NCBI RefSeq assembly: GCF_024199925.1
Contig: NZ_JANADR010000001.1
Coordinates: 5,211,501 to 5,275,500, forward strand
Length of the DNA stretch: 64,000 nt
Source: Bradyrhizobium sp. CCGUVB1N3
GTDB lineage: Bacteria; Pseudomonadota; Alphaproteobacteria; Rhizobiales; Xanthobacteraceae
Direction: 5' to 3'
The position numbers and the translations under genes were made by a program. The notes under the pieces are model-generated. The model was not told where the DNA came from. It saw only the letters and a program-made list of their open reading frames with translations, and made no database searches. Below, one piece after another: positions 34,245-42,845 of the stretch. The first letter of the stretch is position 1. Each line of letters begins with the position of its first letter.

Positions 34245-35948
34245 TCACGACTGCGCTCCGGACCCGGCGCCATCTTTCGGAAACAGGACTGCTCTGGCTC
34301 GATCCGCCGTTTCGAGCGACTTCCCCAACACGACCGGGCTCGGCTTCATCCGTCTCGAGTATTCCGAGTGCGCGATGAAATTGTGAAGCGAGCACAGTGG
34401 GTCCACGTCTCGGATCTCCTTCACGTAGTCGGACAGCAGCCGTGCAAGCGAAATGGCGCCGGACGCCACCCCGCCTTCCAGGTTCTCCAGATCCTGGATG
34501 GTCATGACGATCAGCGGCCTGACGCTCTGGCCGGCATCACCATCGAGCAGCTTTCTCATCTCCTTGCGGAAGAAGACACCTGTGCCGGGGCTGTCCAGGC
34601 GCAGATCGTGTGCCACCACGATCGGATAGATTTCGGTGGGGCTCGCGAATTCGTCCGGAAGCTCTGGCCAATCGCGCTTCGAGATTGCGCCGGTGCTCTT
34701 CGCGAGTTGCCAGACGGCGTTTCCCTTACTGATGTACTTCTCTCGCAGGTGGCCCACGAAGTCGGCGTACTCGTTGCCGGAGACGAGCTCCTCCTTGAGA
34801 AACTTGGCTTTGGCCTCGAACACGAGGATGGCGGCCGCCTCGCCGGCAACGGCATCGACCTCGAACTCCGTCTTCTTGCCGTTGGCCTTCTCGAGATTGA
34901 GCCTGGCGTTGCCGAACATGCGCCCGACGATGGCATTCGCATAGTCCTCGAACGCCAAGCCGAACGCGTGGAAGACCGCCCTTCCGCGCTCCGGGTGATC
35001 GCGCAGCAGGAAAAACAGAGGCCCGATCGAGAGCTTCGCGGAATAGAAGACCGGATCGATGATGACCGATGCCCCGTCGGGAAAGAGGATGATCGGCCTT
35101 TGCCACATCGCCTTTTCGAACTCGGCCTGGCTCCCCTGGCTGGCCTGCGCGAACTGCTCCGGCGTCTGGCTATCCAGCGCGAGATAATCCGGAAACACGC
35201 CTCTGTACGTGGTAGCGGCCCCGACCGTGTTGATCTTGAAGACCCGGCCTTCGAGTTCGTTTCCGACCATGATGTAGGACATGAGGCCGGAGACGCAGGT
35301 CGAATATTGGTCGAACGTCATCCTGGTCGCCTCCCGGAATTCATCTTCGAACTCCGGGTAGTGCTTCGGGAAATGCTCCGCGAACAGCAGCCATCCGCGT
35401 CCGATCGTGTTGACCACGTTCGGCGCAGGGTTGGTTTCCTCGATGACTTTCCGCAGATATCCCATGTGATCTTCGACGGTGTCCTCGGTCACTCGCGCGA
35501 AATTCCGGGACGCCATCGTGCGCTCGGTCCACAGCGCGCTCGCGACGAGCGCCGCCTTGAGAAACTGCGCTCGATTCTTGGCGGCTTCGTAAAAGTCGGG
35601 ACGGGGCCCCGGAGAGCAGTGCCTCACGGCCAGACGCATCAGATGCAGAAGCTGGCCCCGGAAGAATACCGCATGCGTTCGGTGTCCGCCGCGCGGTCCG
35701 GTGAAGCTCAGAATCCTCTGTTCCTCCTTCGGCAACGCGATGAACGACATCGCGGCTCTGTTGCGGCGCTCCATGGTTGCGATTCCGATTCCGGAGACGA
35801 TCGCGTTGAGCCGCGCGCAGAGGATCACGGTCTCCTGGAGAGGGAGAGAGGCCAGCAGATTTGCGGCATACCCTTCGGTGGACGGCAGCCCATAGACGTG
35901 GGCTATGTCGGCGAACGAGTTGACGTCGCGCGCGTTGACGTAGCCCAT
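34245..35948 (-). CDS. Large protein with PD-(D/E)XK nuclease-like core
   Basis: 567 residues. The first 270 residues are helical and unrecognised. Residues 361-380 carry a candidate nuclease site: E361, D365, E378 and K380 in EFEVDAV...FEAKAK. The order E-D-E-x-K with a hydrophobic strand between (AAAILVF) fits the PD-(D/E)XK fold. The tail includes hydrophobic strands (YPIVVAHDL, RPLIVMTIQDLENL) that could complete the core. No partner gene is adjacent on the same strand. A stand-alone defence nuclease is possible; I do not recognise the family. Confidence 0.55.
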   Translation of the reverse strand: MGYVNARDVNSFADIAHVYGLPSTEGYAANLLASLPLQETVILCARLNAIVSGIGIATMERRNRAAMSFIALPKEEQRILSFTGPRGGHRTHAVFFRGQLLHLMRLAVRHCSPGPRPDFYEAAKNRAQFLKAALVASALWTERTMASRNFARVTEDTVEDHMGYLRKVIEETNPAPNVVNTIGRGWLLFAEHFPKHYPEFEDEFREATRMTFDQYSTCVSGLMSYIMVGNELEGRVFKINTVGAATTYRGVFPDYLALDSQTPEQFAQASQGSQAEFEKAMWQRPIILFPDGASVIIDPVFYSAKLSIGPLFFLLRDHPERGRAVFHAFGLAFEDYANAIVGRMFGNARLNLEKANGKKTEFEVDAVAGEAAAILVFEAKAKFLKEELVSGNEYADFVGHLREKYISKGNAVWQLAKSTGAISKRDWPELPDEFASPTEIYPIVVAHDLRLDSPGTGVFFRKEMRKLLDGDAGQSVRPLIVMTIQDLENLEGGVASGAISLARLLSDYVKEIRDVDPLCSLHNFIAHSEYSRRMKPSPVVLGKSLETADRARAVLFPKDGAGSGAQS

Positions 35949-36383
35949 CAGCTGGCGCTCGACAGAAACGGGTCCCGGACCCTGAAGCGCCAGAAAGTCT
36001 CCCGGATCGGTTTGGTTTTTCGGCCGTACAACGGATCGCTCCCGCAGCAGGCAGTGGTGAACACTGCCCGGGCCATATAAATGAGGATCCCCTCATAATC
36101 GTTCAAGCGAGGTCGCTGGACCGGCCCGATGGGCCTGTCGTCGGCAGGAACGCAGCTACGGACGTCGAAGCCCTGGAATCGATATCTGGACCCCCGAAAA
36201 CGCCTTGACTCACTGCCGGCTCGCTGATCTCGACTCTGACGCTGGACGCAACGATGAAGCGGCCGCCACACCCTCCCGAGCTTGTGTAATCGAACCCGAC
36301 CGATCCAAGGTAAGAAGCCGGCGAAGGAGGTGGCGGCGAAGAAGCCCGCAGCCAGACCGCATCGGAAGTCGGCGTAGCGCTCG
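35949..36383. other. Intergenic stretch with a possible gene remnant
   Basis: About 435 bases. No complete gene. The last 66 bases of one plus frame (36312-36377, ending in TAG) encode a Lys/Ala/Pro-rich tail of the type found at the end of histone-like proteins, cut off by an upstream stop; it may be a remnant. Confidence 0.3.
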
Positions 36384-37895
36384 CTACTTCTTCGAGTAGA
36401 GCAATTCGTCGAGCCGGCAGGCGGCCCGGTAGATTGACCCGCGACGATTGCTGCTTCGGGGGTCCGCTCCCTGGGCCCGATCCAGGCAGTCGAGCAGGAT
36501 TTTTCTGATGCTTTCGAGGTCCTTCGGCTTCGCTGTCGTAGGCAGAGCCTGCACAGCGCCGGCGAAGACTACATCCTCGTCAACGTCGGCCGGCGCCGCG
36601 ATCTCGCCGCGCGCCAGCTTCGCGCGCAAGGCTTCGGCCTTCCCGGTGGATTGACGGAAGGCAGCGTCCTTTCCGGCGAGCCTATCGACGAGCGCGTCGC
36701 GCGACGACGGGTAGGTCGCGACTTGCTTGCGCAGATCCTCGGCGACCTGGTCGGCCGTCGACTGCGTCTGGTCGATATAGAACCACACCGGAAACCATTT
36801 GCGTTGGGCGTGAGCCTGAAAGTGGATGTACTGCATGGGCTCCGCGACCTTTTCGTTCCGCAGGAAGTTGCGGACGACCGCGTCGGGGGTCACGTTTTCG
36901 CGGATGATTCTCGTTCGCTCCCTTTCCACTTCCGAAACGGGCTCGACGTCGCCGATCAGCCTGAGTGCCGGCGCCCCCTTTTTCTCGTCGAACTCGCCCT
37001 CGCGCACGAACTGGATGCTCGGGAGCAGGGATTTGTCGATGAGGAATTTGCCGCTGGTGCCGGCGACTTCGCCGGAGTCCAGATCGATCGTCGCTTCCTT
37101 GCCGATTGCGACGCGGTTCATGCGGGCGCTGAACTCGGCGACCGCCCGCTGCTCACGCGCGGCGATGATCTGCCTGAGCTCTCCCGGCTTGATCAGGCGG
37201 GTCTCGCCGACGTACCGGAAATAGATCCCACCTTCCTTCACGTCCTGGCCGACGTTCTTGATGGCGATGACGGGCCCATGGTCGTGCTTCTCCACGTAAA
37301 GCACGCCGACCTGCTTGCCGCCGAGCTCGATGAGGCCCTTCGTGATGTGAGGAACGGGATCGAGGGCGCCGGCCAGGATTCTGTTGAGGAGCGAGATGTC
37401 CGACTTCGTGAAGATGTCGTCCGAAAGCCCATCCGCATGATAAGTCGCGTCGGTGACGCCAAACAGGAGATAGCCGCCCTTGTTGTTGGCCAAGCCCGCG
37501 ATCGCGCGCAGTGCCTTCGAGAACCGATCCTCCGGCTGAAGCCGGAAACCTGCCTTGCACTCGATGCGGTCGGTCTCGCCGCCGACCAGCCGCCACGTGC
37601 CGGTTTCGCGGACGAACAGGGAGCGAAGAATTCGGATGTCGACCGGAGACGGAGCAGGAGGCGACTTGGCATCCGGATCTTGCCGGGCGGCAAGGAAGGC
37701 CTCGAGCTCTTCGGGCTGGGCTTCCTCGACGGATGCCCCGTACACCCCTTTCTTGATCTGGGTGATGCGTCCGGAGCTGATCAACCGGTCCGGCTTGTTG
37801 AAGTGAAAGTGGATGACGTCGTTCCGCCACCCCTTACGGAGCATCGCCTTCACGATGCCGATCTCGGCATCGGAGAGATTCCGCTTCTTGGCCAT
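36384..37895 (-). CDS. AlbA_2 (Schlafen-type) protein with N-terminal helical domain
   Basis: 503 residues from the ATG at 37895. Residues 1-60 are a helix-turn-helix-like segment (DAEIGIVKAMLRKGWRNDVIHFHF). The AlbA_2 domain follows around 100-260: ETDRIECKAGF, then LANNKGGYLLFGVTDATY and later GGIYFRYVGETRLIKPGEL. The C-terminal 250 residues are unrecognised. The tyrosine and glycine pattern agrees with bacterial Schlafen relatives in defence loci. It differs from the 332-1744 protein in architecture and probably came separately. Confidence 0.75.
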   Translation of the reverse strand: MAKKRNLSDAEIGIVKAMLRKGWRNDVIHFHFNKPDRLISSGRITQIKKGVYGASVEEAQPEELEAFLAARQDPDAKSPPAPSPVDIRILRSLFVRETGTWRLVGGETDRIECKAGFRLQPEDRFSKALRAIAGLANNKGGYLLFGVTDATYHADGLSDDIFTKSDISLLNRILAGALDPVPHITKGLIELGGKQVGVLYVEKHDHGPVIAIKNVGQDVKEGGIYFRYVGETRLIKPGELRQIIAAREQRAVAEFSARMNRVAIGKEATIDLDSGEVAGTSGKFLIDKSLLPSIQFVREGEFDEKKGAPALRLIGDVEPVSEVERERTRIIRENVTPDAVVRNFLRNEKVAEPMQYIHFQAHAQRKWFPVWFYIDQTQSTADQVAEDLRKQVATYPSSRDALVDRLAGKDAAFRQSTGKAEALRAKLARGEIAAPADVDEDVVFAGAVQALPTTAKPKDLESIRKILLDCLDRAQGADPRSSNRRGSIYRAACRLDELLYSKK

Positions 37896-38003
37896 GTCGC
37901 CCCCGGCGCCGAATCGTCGGGCCGGTGGCGCAGACGGTTCGCACAATGTTGCTTGACGTTGGTGCTACTGGAGGATGCAGGGGCAGCGCAAGAGCCTGCG
38001 AAG

Positions 38004-38282
38004 TTACCTTGCCGAGTCGGGCGGGCACTCCGGGCAGGTGTCCCCCATCGAATCGAGGACGTCGCGAATTTCTGCAAGAGATTCATCAGGAGAGATCCCG
38101 GCCGGCGGATCGTGACGAGCGGCGGCGAAGGCGCGGTCGCGCGCATGCGGGTCGGCGCGATCCTGCATCCAGCCGTGCTCCTCGCATTCGTGGATAGCGC
38201 CTGACTCCTGCAGCACGCCGATCGCCCATCCGCGCAGCGTCCGGATCGCCGGCCGTCGTTCCATCGTCATCAGCATCGACAA
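38004..38282 (-). CDS. Small conserved-looking rhizobial protein
   Basis: 92 residues, ATG at 38282 (ATGs also at codons 3 and 5). Contains GAIHECEEHGWMQDRADPHA and ends with CPECPPD. I know similar short proteins from rhizobial genomes, always as hypothetical. The two terminal Cys could bind metal. No operon partner. Confidence 0.6.
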   Translation of the reverse strand: MSMLMTMERRPAIRTLRGWAIGVLQESGAIHECEEHGWMQDRADPHARDRAFAAARHDPPAGISPDESLAEIRDVLDSMGDTCPECPPDSAR

Positions 38283-38526
38283 TCGCTCCTGCCGTGACGA
38301 ATCCTTCCGCCCGCCGGCCCGTTCCCGGCCGTTAGCACAAGCCAGGGATTCGAAATCGGGAGGGCTCGAGTTTGTCCACCTGTTCCGCAGGACCTGTGCA
38401 GAACGTTATTGGGCTATAGCGGCGTGCCCTTGACGTGTCCCCGCCCGCTCACGAACTATGGGAACCTCTTTTGATGTCACTTGGGCGTCGAGATTTTACG
38501 CAGCAAATGGCAGAGGTTGCGCGCGC

Positions 38527-39537
38527 ATGACCCAGGCGGCTTCGACCCGACTCCTCGACGAGAAGAGCGTCATCGCTCCCGTCCGCAAGATGGCGAAGGG
38601 ATGCTCCGATCTTCGGCTCGCCGTCGCGTTTTGGGGGAAAGGCGCCTCGAAGATGCTGCGCTTGTCGAGCGCAAAGAGGGGCCGCGTCATCTGCAATCTG
38701 GAGTCTGGAGCCTGCAATCCGGCGGAGATCCGCAAGCTTCGGGCTTCGAAGAAGTTCAGGATCAAGACTCACGCCCAACTTCACGCGAAACTCTACTGGT
38801 CGCCGACAGGCGTCGTCGTCGGCTCCTCGAATGCGTCCGCCAACGGTCTAGTGGTCGGTGCCGACGTCGCGAAGGGTTGGCGGGAAGTCAACGTTCTGTT
38901 CGACCAGCAGGATCAAGTCCGCCGCGCCGGCGAGCGCTTCGATGCGCTGTGGAAGCAGGCGAAGCCCATTACAAAGATTTTGCTCGATGAGGCGGACCTC
39001 AAGTGGCGGGCCCGGGCCAAGGCTACGAAGGTGCTCTCGGTGAAGAGCAAGACGCTTTTCGGCGCCTACGCGGAAGATCCGTCGATCTTTCGCGACGAGC
39101 GGATTTTCCTTGCGATCTACGACAGCTATCTTTCCCGCGAAGCGTCGGCGGAGCAGAAGAAATGGAGAGCGAAGAAGGAGACCGAGCAGTTCGAGGACGG
39201 TCTCCTGGCGAAATCGAGCACGCTGACGACGTACGAAGGCTGGCGCAAGATGCCGGCGGGCGCGTGGCTGATCGACTGCTCCTTCATCAATTCCAGAAGG
39301 CCGAAATTTCGAGGAATATTCAGGGTCTGGGAAGGCGGACTTCTGGAATTGTCCGAATCCAGCATCCAATTCGCCTATCGGATGCGCTCGATAGTGATAG
39401 GAGACCGTTCCTTCAAGCTTTCACCGGCGGAGAAGCGTAGCATCGAGAAGAAGGCGGCCACGCTTATCCGGGCGGCTCATAGAAGTCGCAGCGACCTGCT
39501 CGCACTCGGCGATCTTGTGCGTATCTGTCGAAATTGA
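38527..39537 (+). CDS. Phospholipase-D-like nuclease family protein
   Basis: 336 residues from the ATG at 38527; an upstream start at 38458 is in frame but lacks support. One PLD motif is visible, HAQLHAKLYWSPTGVVVGSSN near residues 82-102 (H-x-K-x(n)-GSSN), with the preceding strands typical of the fold. A second HxK is not seen, so a dimer would form the site, as in many bacterial PLD nucleases. The C-terminal half is basic and unrecognised. DISARM DrmC is also a PLD protein, but here the gene is 2 kb from the methyltransferase and separated by opposite-strand genes, so no link is claimed. Confidence 0.65.
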   Translation: MTQAASTRLLDEKSVIAPVRKMAKGCSDLRLAVAFWGKGASKMLRLSSAKRGRVICNLESGACNPAEIRKLRASKKFRIKTHAQLHAKLYWSPTGVVVGSSNASANGLVVGADVAKGWREVNVLFDQQDQVRRAGERFDALWKQAKPITKILLDEADLKWRARAKATKVLSVKSKTLFGAYAEDPSIFRDERIFLAIYDSYLSREASAEQKKWRAKKETEQFEDGLLAKSSTLTTYEGWRKMPAGAWLIDCSFINSRRPKFRGIFRVWEGGLLELSESSIQFAYRMRSIVIGDRSFKLSPAEKRSIEKKAATLIRAAHRSRSDLLALGDLVRICRN

Positions 39538-39582
39538 AAAAGTACGCCCATCCTTCGTGAGGAGGCGGCGTTTCCTCGTCGA

Positions 39583-40305
39583 TCAAGTCGCCGGCGCCGG
39601 GTCTTCCTTCGTGCCACGTGCGACGATCCGCAGCGCGCCGTCCGGCAGCGGCCGCTGCAGCTTCAGCGCTTCCTCCGCCGGCGCGGTCATCCAGGTCTCG
39701 ACCTCGTCGGGCGTCGTCAGGATCACGGGCATCGCCTTCGGGTGGATGGCGCCGACCTCGGCGTTCGGCTCCGTCGTGAGGAACGCGTAGAGGTCGTTCG
39801 TGGTCTCGCCTTCCTTGACCTTCCGGACAGACGTCCAGTTCGTCCAGATGCCGGCGAAGCAAGCGAGCGACCGGGTCTCGTCGAGCGCGAACCAGACGTC
39901 GCCGCCCTCGGGCTTGTTGAACTCACTGAACGAGTTGAACGGGACGATGCAGCGGTGCTCCGGACCCAGCCAGCGCGCCCAATGTTTGCTCTTCACGTTG
40001 CGGATGTTGGTCGTGCCGCCGTCGGGCTCCATCCGGAGCAATTCCTTGAAATCGACCTCCTTGCCCTTGGCTTGGTGCTTCTCGGCGCGCTTCTTGGTGG
40101 CATCCATCAGCGCCTTGGACGACGAAGGCATGCCCCACCGCGCGGTTGCAAGCTCGCGGCCGTCTCGTCCGCTGCGAACGATCGGCGCCTTGTAGTCCGG
40201 AAAGACGCCCGGCATCGGCGCGAGGTTGCCGACGTAGCGGTTGACCACGCGGAACAGCGCGCTGATGGCGGCTTGATTGGTGGTGATTGAATAGAGGTTG
40301 CACAT
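39583..40305 (-). CDS. SRAP domain protein (SOS response-associated peptidase, YedK/HMCES family)
   Basis: 240 residues from the ATG at 40305. Met-Cys2 exposes the catalytic cysteine after Met removal. Family residues follow: NIRNVKSKHW (near 92-101), VPFNSFSEF (114-122, the glutamate), IHPKAMPVIL (near 187-196, the histidine). SRAP proteins cross-link to abasic sites in single-stranded DNA and protect them. The gene is third in a minus-strand run with two small genes, starting two bases after the previous stop. Confidence 0.88.
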   Translation of the reverse strand: MCNLYSITTNQAAISALFRVVNRYVGNLAPMPGVFPDYKAPIVRSGRDGRELATARWGMPSSSKALMDATKKRAEKHQAKGKEVDFKELLRMEPDGGTTNIRNVKSKHWARWLGPEHRCIVPFNSFSEFNKPEGGDVWFALDETRSLACFAGIWTNWTSVRKVKEGETTNDLYAFLTTEPNAEVGAIHPKAMPVILTTPDEVETWMTAPAEEALKLQRPLPDGALRIVARGTKEDPAPAT

Positions 40306-40307
40306 CG

Positions 40308-40757
40308 TCAGGTCTCCGCAGCGGCCTGGCGAGCGCGCTGTGCCAACTGTAGCAGCGTGGCCGGCGGGCGGCGATTGACCTTGGCGCACTTGCTGCAGCG
40401 GAGCCGGCTCGCCAGGTCGTGCACGAAGGTCGTCGGCGGATGGCGCAGCGCGGCCAGGTCGACGTCCCGCTTGGTCTTGCACCGCGAGCATTCGATCTCG
40501 AGCCACGGGTAGCCCCCGTTCACCGCTTGGTCGATCGAGGGAGACGGGTCGATGGGCCGGCCGTCGCTCCACATCCGCTCGTTCCATGATTCGCACAGCA
40601 GCTTGTCCGCGGTCCGGATCAGAGCCTCGCCTTTGGCCCGGGCTTCGGCGGACTGGCCCGCGAGGATCGAAGTCATCGCGCGGGCCTTCCCCAATTCCTT
40701 CTGCAGCGCCTTGCGGTCGCCTCCGGAGAGTGGGGTCGGGTGGTATTTAGGGGCCAT
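40308..40757 (-). CDS. Small zinc-ribbon-like protein upstream of SRAP
   Basis: 149 residues. The N-terminal half is helical; CSRCKTKRDVD near 98 and CSKCAKVNRRPP near 127 make a four-cysteine zinc ribbon. Located directly upstream of the SRAP gene (two bases) and downstream of another four-Cys protein. Function unknown; the DNA-repair neighbour suggests a nucleic-acid role. Confidence 0.65.
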   Translation of the reverse strand: MAPKYHPTPLSGGDRKALQKELGKARAMTSILAGQSAEARAKGEALIRTADKLLCESWNERMWSDGRPIDPSPSIDQAVNGGYPWLEIECSRCKTKRDVDLAALRHPPTTFVHDLASRLRCSKCAKVNRRPPATLLQLAQRARQAAAET

Positions 40758-40775
40758 GGCCGTCCCGCCAGCGAA

Positions 40776-41186
40776 CTACATGCCGCCAAAGTCCGGCCAG
40801 CACCCATCCTCTTCGTGACGCCCGGTCCGCTGGCCGCACGTGTTGTCCAGCAGACGCTGGCCGACGTCACGCCAGAGCGCCGCCGCACCGTACAGCCGGA
40901 CCGCGTCGGCCTTCTGGATCTCGACGGTCCGCCCGCAGCGCCGGCAGCCGACCCGCAGCAGGTGCTGCGGGACATCGGCAAGTCGCCGCGTCCGGATGCC
41001 GGGGTCGGCCTGCCTGGCGTCGGCGCCGGCGTCCCGCAGCAAAGCGTCCCAATATTCAGCTGGCATCGGGTCCGCCGGACCGACGGGAGGCACTGTGGGG
41101 ACGCGCCTGCCGACCGCAACTTCGGCGGCCATCTTCTCCATCTGCTTGGGGGTCGGCAAGCGCCAGCTGGCGGGGCGATCGGTCAT
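40776..41186 (-). CDS. Small cysteine-rich protein, first gene of the SRAP run
   Basis: 136 residues, ATG at 41186. CRRCGRTVEIQKADAVRLYG near 78 and a CGQRTGRHEEDGCWP near 118 are possible zinc ligands. Ends 18 bases before the next start on the same strand. Family not recognised. Confidence 0.6.
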   Translation of the reverse strand: MTDRPASWRLPTPKQMEKMAAEVAVGRRVPTVPPVGPADPMPAEYWDALLRDAGADARQADPGIRTRRLADVPQHLLRVGCRRCGRTVEIQKADAVRLYGAAALWRDVGQRLLDNTCGQRTGRHEEDGCWPDFGGM

Positions 41187-41613
41187 GCCGAACTAGAACA
41201 TATCATGAACATTGGAGTCCAGCCCGTTTGGCTGGGATAGTGGAACGGAATGTGTTCGCGCGCGACTAAAGTAAAAACGATTGCGCTTGCGGGACGATTC
41301 AACCCATGCGACGATTCTGCTGCTTTCGCGGGCACTCGGAGCTCCTAGAAAGCAGCGAGATCAATTTGGCTGGGTCATTTTCTCGACTTCTACATTGCCG
41401 ACGAACGTCATGCGCGGAGCGCTGAGCATCAGGGAGGACATCACACCCCTGCGGTTCCAACGGCGAAATAGGAGGGAAGGAAGCCGGCCTGAGGCTGAGG
41501 TAGGGGCATGGGCATTTTGGAAGCGACCGGCAGACCCGAGCGGATTGTAGCCGCCTGGCGTCTTGCGGCGTCCGGATTCATGATGGCCGCCGTGGGCTGG
41601 AGGGCCATCTAAG
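41187..41613. other. Promoter region between the SRAP run and the Druantia-like operon
   Basis: About 430 bases separating divergent transcription units. A hairpin CCAGCC/GGCTGG (41220-41236) lies near the left edge. No convincing gene: the one frame of 89 codons has no recognisable composition. Both operons must have promoters here, but I cannot point to clear boxes. Confidence 0.4.
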
Positions 41614-42843
41614 GTGCCAAGCTATCTTGAGTTCTTCGCAGGCGGAGGAATGGTGCGCGCCGGACTCGGGGGCCGGTGGAAATGCCAGTTCGCGAACGAC
41701 TTCGATCCTTTGAAGGTCCAAGTCTACTCGGACAATTGGGGCGAAAAGGAAATCCTGGAGGACGATATTCATAAGGTCGAAGCCGCCGACCTCGGGCGGC
41801 GCGCCGACCTGGCGTGGGCTTCGTTTCCTTGTCAGGATCTCTCGACTGCGGGCAACGGACTGGGGCTCGGCCAAGCGAATGGCCGCGATCGAACGCGATC
41901 CGGAACGTTCTGGGCGTTCATCGACCTCATGAAAAAATTGAAGGCGAACGGCCGCCTGCCCCGCATCGTCGTGCTGGAGAACGTCGTCGGGCTCCTGACC
42001 ATCAACGGCGGCGAGGAATTCAAGGCGGTCATCGCCGCGCTCGACCGGTTGGGAATGCGCGCCGGCGCCGCCGTGGTGGACGCTCGACACTTCGTTCCGC
42101 AGTCACGACAGAGGGTCTTCATCGTCGCCGTTTCAAAGACCGCGAAGGTTGCTGACGCGCTCGTTCGCGACGAACCGCACCCGATCTGGCACCCGGATCC
42201 TTTGGTGAAGGCCGTCGGCAAGCTCTCAGGCCAGTGCCGCGAGCAGTGGATGTGGCTCAATCTCGGCGCGCCGCCCGAACTGAAGAAGACCCTGAACAAG
42301 ATCGTCAAGAACAAGCCCGTCGGCGTCGAATGGCATACGCCGGCGGAGACGAAGCGCCTCCTGGCGATGATGTCGGACGCGCACAAGAAGAAACTGGCTG
42401 AGGCTAGGAACTCCGGCAAGCGCATGGTCGGAACGCTCTCGCTGCGGATGCGGCCCTCGCGCGGCAAGACCGTTCAGCGGACCGAGATCTGCTTCCGAGG
42501 TCTGGCCGGTTGCCTCCGGACGCCCAAAGGCGGCGGATCGCGGCCCCGCGTCATCGTCGTCAGGGGCGGCAACGTGCGGACGCGCCTCCTTGCGCCCTCG
42601 GAGGCGGCTTCGCTGATGGGATTGAAGGCCAGCTACCGACTGCCTGAAGTCTACGAGTACGCATTCAGGGTCATCGGCGACGGCGTGGCGGTGCCTGTCG
42701 TCTCGTTCCTGCGCGGAAAGCTCCTGACGCCGCTGCTGCGTTCGATCAAGAAGTCTGGCGGGGCCGAGGCGTCCAGGCCCAAGCAGACTGCGCGAGGGGC
42801 CGACCAAAGAAGCCGTCGCGGCCAGCTGGAGCTTCGCATCTGA
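41614..42843 (+). CDS. druM: DNA (cytosine-5) methyltransferase, DruM-like
   Basis: 409 residues with a GTG start. C5-methyltransferase motifs: I LEFFAGGGMVRAGLG at the start, IV FPCQDLS with the catalytic Cys near 71, VI IVVLENVVGLL, VIII VPQSRQRVFIV, IX/X near the C-terminus (FRVIGDGVAVPVVSFL). It is followed after two bases by the 856-residue gene, then by a coiled-coil gene and a giant DUF1998 helicase. That is the order druM-druF-druG-druE of Druantia type II. The Vsr endonuclease downstream fits a cytosine methylase that creates T:G mismatches. Confidence 0.8.
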   Translation: MPSYLEFFAGGGMVRAGLGGRWKCQFANDFDPLKVQVYSDNWGEKEILEDDIHKVEAADLGRRADLAWASFPCQDLSTAGNGLGLGQANGRDRTRSGTFWAFIDLMKKLKANGRLPRIVVLENVVGLLTINGGEEFKAVIAALDRLGMRAGAAVVDARHFVPQSRQRVFIVAVSKTAKVADALVRDEPHPIWHPDPLVKAVGKLSGQCREQWMWLNLGAPPELKKTLNKIVKNKPVGVEWHTPAETKRLLAMMSDAHKKKLAEARNSGKRMVGTLSLRMRPSRGKTVQRTEICFRGLAGCLRTPKGGGSRPRVIVVRGGNVRTRLLAPSEAASLMGLKASYRLPEVYEYAFRVIGDGVAVPVVSFLRGKLLTPLLRSIKKSGGAEASRPKQTARGADQRSRRGQLELRI

Positions 42844-42845
42844 AA

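Noticed and set aside
36312..36377. Lys/Ala/Pro-rich tail in an intergenic stretch
   Set aside because: Too short to assign; may be the end of a lost histone-like gene or chance.
34368..38204. Long plus-strand frames of 570 (34368-36080) and 517 (36651-38204) codons
   Set aside because: They lie opposite the nuclease-like and AlbA_2 genes, are rich in Arg, Asp and Leu as antisense frames are, and show no family motif.
38527..39537. PLD protein as DrmC of a DISARM system
   Set aside because: It is separated from the methyltransferase by four opposite-strand genes, and the helicase is a single giant protein as in Druantia, so DISARM is not supported.
41281..41550. 89-codon frame upstream of the methyltransferase
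   Set aside because: No ribosome site and no recognisable composition; treated as promoter region.
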